Notes under the pieces: model-generated | The model's input: the letters and a program-made list of their open reading frames with translations, nothing else | The model's database searches: none | What the model was told of the DNA's origin: nothing | In this document: in pieces, positions 1 through 5,296 of the stretch | How the letters are laid out: the number at the start of each line of letters is the position of its first letter | Numbering within the stretch: the stretch's first letter is position 1 | Position numbers and translations under genes: made by a program | NCBI GenBank assembly: GCA_003517915.1 | Contig: DOZQ01000008.1 | Coordinates: forward strand, 1 to 8,181 | Reading direction: 5' to 3' | DNA length: 8,181 bases | Origin: Oscillospiraceae bacterium | Lineage (GTDB): Bacteria; Bacillota; Clostridia; Oscillospirales; Acutalibacteraceae

Positions 1-120
1 CTCGAAGCCATGAAGATGGAGAACGACATTGTCGCGCCCCGTGACGCCACGGTCGCCGGTGTGCATGCCGGTAAAGGCGACGGTGTGGAATCCGGCCAGT
101 CGGTCATATCCATCAATTAA
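1..120 (+). CDS. Biotin carboxyl carrier protein / biotinyl subunit, C-terminal end (5' partial)
   Basis: This is the last 39 codons and stop of a gene whose start lies left of the window. The reading frame opens with LEAMKMEND, the biotinylation motif of the biotin/lipoyl attachment family; the Lys of MKM (codon 13-15) is the residue that carries biotin. The rest (IVAPRDATVAGVHAGKGDGVESGQSVISIN) has the usual hammerhead-fold pattern, and the protein ends shortly after the motif, as biotin carriers do. Established role: the biotin arm carries CO2 between active sites of a multisubunit carboxylase, decarboxylase or transcarboxylase. The carboxyltransferase subunit gene begins 23 bases downstream, so the two are almost certainly co-transcribed and act together. 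The missing N-terminal part hides whether this is a free carrier of about 120-170 residues, a transcarboxylase 1.3S-like subunit, or the end of a larger protein. Confidence 0.9.
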   Translation, partial: LEAMKMENDIVAPRDATVAGVHAGKGDGVESGQSVISIN

Positions 121-143
121 AATTAAAGCGAGGTACTCTTAAT

Positions 144-1544
144 ATGGCAAGAAAAATCGGAATTACCGAAACGGTGCTGCGGGACGCGCACCAGTCGCTT
201 ATTGCCACCCGCATGACAACCGATGAAATGCTGCCCGCGCTCGAAAAGCTCGATCAGGTCGGCTATCATTCGCTCGAGTGCTGGGGCGGTGCCACATTTG
301 ACGCCTGCCTGCGTTTTCTAGATGAAGATCCGTGGGAGAGGCTGCGCATAATAAAAAAACACTGCAAAAAAACAAAACTCCAAATGCTCTTTCGCGGTCA
401 GAATATGCTTGGCTACCGTCACTATGCCGACGATGTGGTGGAATATTTTGTACAGAAATCCATTGCGAACGGCGTCGACATCATTCGCATCTTTGACGCG
501 CTAAACGATATAAGAAACCTCGAAACCGCGATAAAGGCGACCAAAAGGGAAAAAGCCCACATGCAGGCCGCAATCTCTTATACCACCGGGCCTGTGTTTG
601 ATTTGAAATATTACTGCGATTACGCCAAAAGGCTTGAGAATTCCGGCGCCGATTCAATTTGCATTAAAGATATGGCCGGGTTGCTCACTCCCATGAAAAC
701 CTACGAGCTTGTAAAGGCGCTCAAAAAGACTGTAAAGGTACCCATTCAGCTGCATTCACATTACACCTCGGGGCTTGCGTCCATGGTTATGTTCAAGGGG
801 ATTGAAGCCGGAGCGGATATAATTGACACAGCGATGTCGCCGCTGGCTCTTGGCACCTCACATCCCGCGACCGAATCTATGGTAGCGGCACTGGCCGGCA
901 CCGATTATGACACCGGCCTTAACCTAAAGCAGTTCAATCCGCTGACCGAATACTTTTCGGGGTTGCGTGAAAAATATCTTAAAAGCGGCCTTTTGGATCC
1001 CAAGCTGCTTGCGGTCGACGCGAATGCCCTTATCTATCAGGTACCCGGCGGAATGCTTTCGAACCTGGTTTCGCAGTTAAAGCAGGCCGGTAAGGAAAAT
1101 CAGCTTAACGACGTGCTCATGGAGGTTCCGCGCGTCCGGCAGGACAGCGGATATCCGCCGCTTGTAACCCCTACCTCCCAGATTGTCGGGACACAGGCGG
1201 TCTATAACATCATCATGGGCGAGCGCTATAAAATGGTTACAAAGGAATTCAAGGGCATGGTTCGCGGGGAATACGGCAAAACCCCCGTCGCGATTGATCC
1301 GGCCTTCAGAAAGAAAATCATCGGGGACGAGAAGCCCATCGACTGCCGTCCCGCCGACCTGTTAAAGCCCGAGCTTGAACAGCTAAAGGAAGAAGCAAAA
1401 CCTTGGACAAAGCAAGAGGAGGACGTTCTGACCTACGCGCAGTTCGGAAACGTGGCTGAAAAATTCTTTGAAAAACGCCGCAACCGCGAGCTTGGTATCG
1501 ACAGCGATCATTTAGATTTGCAAAACCGGGTGCATCCCGTGTAA
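144..1544 (+). CDS. oadA: Carboxyltransferase subunit of a biotin enzyme (oxaloacetate decarboxylase alpha / PycB / transcarboxylase 5S type)
   Basis: This 466-residue cytoplasmic enzyme transfers CO2 between a 2-oxoacid (oxaloacetate/pyruvate) and carrier-bound biotin. The N-terminal HMGL-like TIM barrel (about residues 1-275) begins with ETVLRDAHQSL, whose D14 is the expected metal ligand. CIKDMAG contains K175, the lysine that is carbamylated in the family, and QLHSHYTSG supplies metal ligands H204 and H206. Residues about 290-466 form the conserved carboxylase helical domain (PGGMLSNL, RVRQDSGYPPLVTPTSQIVG, AQFGNVAEKFFEKR). Full-length OadA/PycB proteins of about 600 residues carry a C-terminal biotin domain. 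Here the protein stops before it, and the biotin carrier is the separate gene just upstream. A GAGG ribosome site at 130-133 lies 10 bases before the ATG. No membrane beta subunit is visible, so a Na+-pumping decarboxylase, a pyruvate carboxylase B subunit and a 5S transcarboxylase subunit cannot be told apart. The family is certain; the exact substrate is not. Confidence 0.93.
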   Translation: MARKIGITETVLRDAHQSLIATRMTTDEMLPALEKLDQVGYHSLECWGGATFDACLRFLDEDPWERLRIIKKHCKKTKLQMLFRGQNMLGYRHYADDVVEYFVQKSIANGVDIIRIFDALNDIRNLETAIKATKREKAHMQAAISYTTGPVFDLKYYCDYAKRLENSGADSICIKDMAGLLTPMKTYELVKALKKTVKVPIQLHSHYTSGLASMVMFKGIEAGADIIDTAMSPLALGTSHPATESMVAALAGTDYDTGLNLKQFNPLTEYFSGLREKYLKSGLLDPKLLAVDANALIYQVPGGMLSNLVSQLKQAGKENQLNDVLMEVPRVRQDSGYPPLVTPTSQIVGTQAVYNIIMGERYKMVTKEFKGMVRGEYGKTPVAIDPAFRKKIIGDEKPIDCRPADLLKPELEQLKEEAKPWTKQEEDVLTYAQFGNVAEKFFEKRRNRELGIDSDHLDLQNRVHPV

Positions 1545-1552
1545 TTATTTAT

Positions 1553-1590
1553 GGATGCCTCCGTCATGTTAAAGACGAAGGCATTCTTTT
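1553..1590 (+). terminator. Rho-independent terminator after the carboxyltransferase gene
   Basis: GGATGCCTCCGTC (1553-1565) pairs with GACGAAGGCATTC (1574-1586) around an 8-base loop. The 13-position stem has one C-A mismatch and one G-T wobble. It is followed by TTTT at 1587-1590. It starts 8 bases after the stop codon and is the only convincing hairpin plus T-run seen in the window. It marks the end of the biotin-enzyme operon and separates it from alaS. The T tract is short, so some read-through is possible. Confidence 0.75.
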
Positions 1591-1620
1591 ATGTTTATCA
1601 GTAATATAAATATTCACACC

Positions 1621-1626
1621 TATAAT
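1621..1626 (+). promoter_or_regulatory. Candidate -10 box of the alaS promoter
   Basis: A perfect TATAAT lies between the upstream terminator and alaS, so it is well placed to start a new transcript near position 1633. No good -35 box stands at 17 bases: TCAGTA at 1598-1603 is poor. The nearest better match, TTATCA at 1595-1600, would leave a 20-base spacer. There is no TGn extended -10. The flanking region is AT-rich. If used, it would give a leader of about 30 bases, just long enough to hold the alaS ribosome site. Position and sequence support it, but the weak -35 keeps confidence moderate. Confidence 0.45.
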
Positions 1627-1638
1627 ACGCCGGTATTA
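1623..1638. repeat. Short inverted repeat overlapping the alaS -10 box (operator-like)
   Basis: TAATAC (1623-1628) and GTATTA (1633-1638) are perfect inverted arms around GCCG. The left arm overlaps the TATAAT box and the right arm covers the predicted transcription start. A second, mutually exclusive pairing joins GCCGG (1629-1633) with CCGGC (1643-1647) around a 9-base loop. The arrangement is that of an operator where a bound protein would block RNA polymerase. E. coli AlaRS is known to bind a palindrome at its own promoter; applying that here is inference. A 6-base arm can also arise by chance. Confidence 0.4.
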
Positions 1639-1650
1639 CGCGCCGGCAAA

Positions 1651-1657
1651 AGGGGAG
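1651..1657 (+). promoter_or_regulatory. Shine-Dalgarno site that fixes the alaS start
   Basis: AGGGGAG lies 5 bases before the ATG at 1663. The reading frame also has an in-frame ATG at 1591, but that one sits directly at the terminator T-run and has no ribosome site. The 24 extra codons it would add encode residues unlike any AlaRS N-terminus, whereas MKWTSLNEIREKYL from 1663 matches the normal start of the family. Confidence 0.85.
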
Positions 1658-1662
1658 TCATT

Positions 1663-4293
1663 ATGAAATGGACGTCGCTGAATGAGATAAGGGAAAAATA
1701 TCTTGCTTTTTTTGAGGAAAAAGAACATCTCAGGGTTAAAAGCTTTCCGCTTATTCCGCAGAATGACAACAGTCTGCTGCTTATAAATTCGGGCATGGCC
1801 CCGATGAAAAAATATTTCACCGGCGAGGTCACTCCTCCCTCCAAACGGGTGACAAGCTGCCAGAAATGCATCCGCACACCGGATATTGAACGTGTGGGTA
1901 AAACGGCGCGGCACGGTACTTATTTTGAAATGCTCGGCAATTTTTCCTTCGGGGATTATTTCAAGCGGGAAGCCGCCGCCTGGGCGTGGGAATTTAGCAC
2001 AAAGGTGATGGAAATGCCTGTGGACAGGCTTTGGGTTTCCATCTATCTCGACGACGACGAGGCGTTTGAGATTTGGACAAAGGAAATCGGCGTTTCGCCC
2101 GAGCGCATTGTCCGTTTGGGTAAGGAAGACAACTTTTGGGAGCATGGCGTCGGCCCCTGCGGCCCCTGCTCCGAGATTTATTTTGACCGCGGCGAAAAAT
2201 ACGGCTGCGATGAACCCGGCTGCACGGTCGGCTGCGACTGCGACCGGTTTGTGGAATTCTGGAATCTGGTGTTCACTCAGTTCGATTCGGACGGAAAGGG
2301 GAATTACACCCCTTTGGCCAATCCGAACATCGACACCGGCATGGGGCTTGAACGGCTGGCCTGCATCGCTCAGGAAGTGGACAACCTGTTTGAGGTGGAC
2401 ACGGTACAGGATATTATACGACATATCAGCGAATATGCCGGCGTGGCCTATAAATCCGACGCGAAAAAAGACGTGTCGCTCAGGGTCATAGCGGATCATA
2501 TCCGCTCAACTACCTTTATGATCGGCGACGGTGTGCTGCCCTCAAACGAGGGCAGGGGCTATGTACTGCGCCGTTTGCTGCGCAGAGCCGCCCGCCACGG
2601 CCGGCTTTTGGGGATTAAAGACCCGTTCTTGTCCGAGATTTCAAAAACCGTTATAAAGGCCAATCAAAGCGCCTATCCCGAGCTTACCGATAAACAGGAG
2701 CTTATAGTAAAGCTGATAAGCGTCGAGGAGGAAAGCTTCAACCGCACTATTGACCAGGGCCTTCAAATGCTTGAGGATATGATGAAAACCGCGAAGCATT
2801 CGCTTCTTTCGGGCGAGGACGCCTTCCGGCTTTATGATACCTTCGGTTTTCCGGTCGACTTAACTAAGGATATTTTGGAGGAAAACGGCCTGGATGTCGA
2901 TCTCGACGCGTTTGAAGAACTGATGAAACAGCAGAAGGAACGTGCCAGGGGAGCCCGTAAGGACGCCGGAGCGGACGCCTGGAAGGGAGACAGCAATCCT
3001 TTTCAGGGATTAGAGCCCACTAGGTTTATCGGATATGACGCGCTTGTCGGTGAGACAAAAATCCTTGCCGTTTCCGGTTACGGAGAATCGGCGGACACTG
3101 TGCTACCGGGAGAAAATGCAGCGCTGGTTCTTTTGGAATCTCCGTTTTACGCCGAAAGCGGCGGACAGGTTGGCGACAGGGGTATCATAAAGACATCGAA
3201 TATGTTGTTCGATGTAGAAAATACCTTTAAAACCGAAGAAGGGGTTTACGTTCACTCAGGTACGCTCAAAGAAGGAGTGCTCTCGGCGGGGAAGACCGTC
3301 ATCGCGCGGGTGGATAAGGAAATCCGTTTGGCCGTCATGCGAAATCACACAGCGGCGCATCTTTTGCAGGCGGCGCTGCGAAATACACTGGGCGCGCATG
3401 TCCAGCAGGCGGGTCAGCTTGTGGACGGGCACCGTATGCGTTTTGATTTTACACATTTCTCAGCGCTTACAAAAGAAGAACTCGGCAATGTGGAGCGGGA
3501 GATAAATCGCAATATTTTAAGCGGACTAAACGTTAACTCCGAGGAAATGCCTATTGATAAGGCTCGTGAAAAGGGCGCGATGGCGCTGTTTGGCGAAAAA
3601 TACGGCGATGTGGTAAGGGTGGTTACCGTAGACGGCAGTGTTTCCGCCGAGCTTTGCGGCGGCACACATGTGCGAAATACCGGCGAAATGGGGCTGTTTC
3701 ATATATTGTCGGAAAACTCGGTCGCGTCGGGTGTGCGCAGGATCGAGGCCGTCACCGGTTATAATGTGCTGGGGCTTTTGAATTCTTATCATAAGATTTT
3801 GGAGCAGACGTCCGGCACGCTTAAAACCAACTCCGAGAATCTCGGGCAGAAAGTACGCCAGATTCTGGACGAAAGCAAGGAAAAAGACCGTAAGCTCGAA
3901 CAGCTTACAACAAAACTCGCGGCAGGCAGGGTAGAGGAAATTTTAAAGCAGGCAAGGGATATAAACGGGTTTAAAGCTGTGACCGCCGTGCTTGAAAATA
4001 CCGATCCGGGTGCGGCGCGCGGCATGTGCGACCGGCTCAGAGAGCTTTCGCCGGATGTAGTCGGCGTATTGGCTGCGGTTCAAAAAGAAAAGGGAACCGT
4101 GACATTTGCGGCGGTATGCGGCAAAGCGGCGCTCGAAAAAAGGGCGCACGCGGGAAATCTCGTGCGTGAGGTTGCTAAAATCGCGGGAGGAAGCGGCGGT
4201 GGCCGCGCGGAAAGCGCAATGGCCGGCGCTAAGGAGCTTTCAAAAATAAACGATGCGTTAGAGAGCGTATATACTCTTTTGGAAAACATATAA
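1663..4293 (+). CDS. alaS: Alanyl-tRNA synthetase
   Basis: This 876-residue cytoplasmic class II synthetase charges tRNA-Ala and is of normal family length. The aminoacylation core is at about residues 1-240: RTPDIERVGKTARHGTYFEM followed by LGNFSFGDYFK (71-101) is motif 2, and GMGLERL (226-232) is motif 3. A Cys-rich insertion (C166, C169, C182, C187, C191, C193) lies between them. The tRNA-recognition region follows (LRVIADHIRSTTFMIGDG, 273-290). The editing domain, which removes mischarged Ser/Gly, is at about 480-700; its zinc site is HTAAH (H562, H566) and CGGTH (C665, H669), all intact. A coiled linker (about 710-765) leads to the C-Ala domain, with its glycine-rich GGSGGGRAESAMAGA at 842-856. 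The start at 1663 is chosen over 1591 because of its ribosome site and family fit. It is probably transcribed from the promoter at 1621, and the HIT gene follows after 15 bases. No T-box leader is present. No damage to the frame was seen. Confidence 0.98.
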   Translation: MKWTSLNEIREKYLAFFEEKEHLRVKSFPLIPQNDNSLLLINSGMAPMKKYFTGEVTPPSKRVTSCQKCIRTPDIERVGKTARHGTYFEMLGNFSFGDYFKREAAAWAWEFSTKVMEMPVDRLWVSIYLDDDEAFEIWTKEIGVSPERIVRLGKEDNFWEHGVGPCGPCSEIYFDRGEKYGCDEPGCTVGCDCDRFVEFWNLVFTQFDSDGKGNYTPLANPNIDTGMGLERLACIAQEVDNLFEVDTVQDIIRHISEYAGVAYKSDAKKDVSLRVIADHIRSTTFMIGDGVLPSNEGRGYVLRRLLRRAARHGRLLGIKDPFLSEISKTVIKANQSAYPELTDKQELIVKLISVEEESFNRTIDQGLQMLEDMMKTAKHSLLSGEDAFRLYDTFGFPVDLTKDILEENGLDVDLDAFEELMKQQKERARGARKDAGADAWKGDSNPFQGLEPTRFIGYDALVGETKILAVSGYGESADTVLPGENAALVLLESPFYAESGGQVGDRGIIKTSNMLFDVENTFKTEEGVYVHSGTLKEGVLSAGKTVIARVDKEIRLAVMRNHTAAHLLQAALRNTLGAHVQQAGQLVDGHRMRFDFTHFSALTKEELGNVEREINRNILSGLNVNSEEMPIDKAREKGAMALFGEKYGDVVRVVTVDGSVSAELCGGTHVRNTGEMGLFHILSENSVASGVRRIEAVTGYNVLGLLNSYHKILEQTSGTLKTNSENLGQKVRQILDESKEKDRKLEQLTTKLAAGRVEEILKQARDINGFKAVTAVLENTDPGAARGMCDRLRELSPDVVGVLAAVQKEKGTVTFAAVCGKAALEKRAHAGNLVREVAKIAGGSGGGRAESAMAGAKELSKINDALESVYTLLENI

Positions 4294-4308
4294 CAAGGAG
4301 GAGCGGAA

Positions 4309-4647
4309 ATGGGTTGTATTTTTTGCGGCATTATAAGCGGCGATATTCCTTCACAGAAAATCTATGAGACCGAAACGGTGCTGGCGTTTAAAGACATCGA
4401 CCCCAAAGCGCCGTTCCACGCGGTGATTATCCCGAAAGCGCATATAAAATCCGCGATGGAGATAACGGGGGAAAACAGCCCAGTTATCGCGGAGATATTC
4501 GAAGCGGCCGCGAAGATAGCGACGGACGAAAACCTTGCAGGCGGATTTAGGCTGGTGAACAACTGCGGCGCCGACGGTGGGCAGACGGTGGATCATTTTC
4601 ATATCCACATGCTTGCGGGACGCGTGCTCGCTTGGCCTCCGGGCTGA
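4309..4647 (+). CDS. hinT: HIT-family nucleotide hydrolase (HINT type)
   Basis: This 112-residue protein has the defining histidine triad HFHIHML near its C-terminus (H96, H98, H100). By family knowledge the middle His (H98) attacks the alpha-phosphate of AMP-linked substrates. N86 and the following CGADGGQTV are the usual conserved lead-in, and the protein ends GRVLAWPPG, typical of Firmicutes HINT proteins. MGCIFCGI supplies a CxxC pair (C3, C6) which, with H45 and H96, can bind zinc in related proteins. HINT enzymes cleave phosphoramidates and aminoacyl-adenylates such as AMP-lysine. A strong AAGGAGGAG site (4295-4303) lies 5 bases before the ATG, and the gene starts 15 bases after alaS, so the two are surely co-transcribed. 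The family is certain; the physiological substrate is not known. The symbol follows the usual name for this subgroup. Confidence 0.93.
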   Translation: MGCIFCGIISGDIPSQKIYETETVLAFKDIDPKAPFHAVIIPKAHIKSAMEITGENSPVIAEIFEAAAKIATDENLAGGFRLVNNCGADGGQTVDHFHIHMLAGRVLAWPPG

Positions 4648-4677
4648 TTATACAGTAAATATTGAGGGGTATGTTTA

Positions 4678-5220
4678 ATGGAAAATACCTATAGCATGAC
4701 GATAGCGGGGCTTAAACGGGATTTAAAGCTCTGCGCCATAGACAACACAATCGACATTGCCGCATTTATTATTTTCGGCGATGTTGAACTGACGGTCGCC
4801 GCGTCTGAGGCTCTGCTCGGGCGCGCTCCTGAATTTGACGTGATAATGACGCCGGAGGCAAAAAGCATTCCGCTTGCGTATGAAATGGCACGGCAGTCGG
4901 GAAAATCCTATGTCGTCGCACGAAAGAGCAAAAAGCTGTATATGACAAATCCGGTCGGTGTAGAGGTTCAGTCAATCACGACATCTAAACTGCAAAACCT
5001 GTATATCGGCGAGGAAGAAGCGGAAAAACTTCGAGGCAAGCGCGTGCTGGTGGTTGACGATGTAATAAGCACGGGGGACTCGCTTAACGCCGTAGAAAAA
5101 CTGGTGAACGAGGCGGGCGGCGAAATCGTTGCTTCCTGCGCGATTCTGGCCGAGGGCGACGCGGCCAAACGTGATGACATCATCTTTTTAGAGCCGCTTC
5201 CACTGTTTTTCAAGGTCTAG
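4678..5220 (+). CDS. Type I phosphoribosyltransferase (purine / adenine PRT-like)
   Basis: This 180-residue soluble protein carries the PRPP-binding motif VLVVDDVISTGDS at residues 123-135. D127 and D128 are the acidic pair that contacts the ribose hydroxyls, and STG is the phosphate loop. The flanking Rossmann-like core (FDVIMTPEAKSIPLAYEMAR, then SYVVARKSKKL at 77-87) resembles adenine/xanthine phosphoribosyltransferases and the effector domain of PurR. No N-terminal DNA-binding domain is present, so it is an enzyme-type member rather than a PurR repressor. Such enzymes transfer 5-phosphoribose from PRPP to a base; the base cannot be read from sequence here. GAGGGG (4664-4669) lies 8 bases before the ATG. 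An earlier ATG at 4671 is too close to that site to be used. It begins 30 bases after the HIT gene, so both likely share the alaS transcript, which would group nucleotide salvage with AMP-conjugate turnover. It has the length of a standard APRT, and the frame is intact. Confidence 0.88.
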   Translation: MENTYSMTIAGLKRDLKLCAIDNTIDIAAFIIFGDVELTVAASEALLGRAPEFDVIMTPEAKSIPLAYEMARQSGKSYVVARKSKKLYMTNPVGVEVQSITTSKLQNLYIGEEEAEKLRGKRVLVVDDVISTGDSLNAVEKLVNEAGGEIVASCAILAEGDAAKRDDIIFLEPLPLFFKV

Positions 5221-5296
5221 GTAAAATAAGATATATACTCAGCATTGCTTCCTGAATAACCACATCCAAACAACCATAACTTAGGGGGAAGATTAT
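5221..5296 (+). other. G-poor spacer between the phosphoribosyltransferase gene and comEC
   Basis: This 76-base gap is the longest one downstream of alaS. It contains no hairpin terminator. A TATACT (5234-5239) resembles a -10 box but has no -35 partner at a normal distance. The stretch 5255-5283 contains no G at all and is rich in A and C, so the RNA should be unstructured. AGGGGG (5283-5288) is the comEC ribosome site. Either read-through from the alaS group or a weak local promoter could drive comEC; the sequence does not decide. Confidence 0.5.

Noticed and set aside
1591..1662. In-frame upstream start giving AlaRS 24 extra N-terminal residues
   Set aside because: The ATG at 1591 abuts the terminator T-run and has no ribosome site. 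The added residues do not look like AlaRS, and the promoter and palindrome lie inside this stretch. The start at 1663 has AGGGGAG 5 bases upstream.
1545..1662. T-box riboswitch ahead of alaS
   Set aside because: Only 118 bases separate the genes, and the first part is the terminator of the previous gene. No specifier stem or T-box consensus with antiterminator is present.
2066..2491. 141-codon plus-strand frame inside alaS
   Set aside because: It is an alternative frame of alaS, with a composition rich in Arg, Trp and Ser and no family resemblance or ribosome site.
1636..2499. Long open frame of 287 codons on the minus strand
   Set aside because: It lies opposite the highly conserved alaS catalytic domain. 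Its translation has no recognisable domain, and the codon pattern follows alaS, so it is a shadow frame.
5234..5239. TATACT as a dedicated comEC promoter
   Set aside because: It matches 5 of 6 bases of a -10 box, but there is no -35 element at 16-18 bases and no TGn extension. It is too weak to call.
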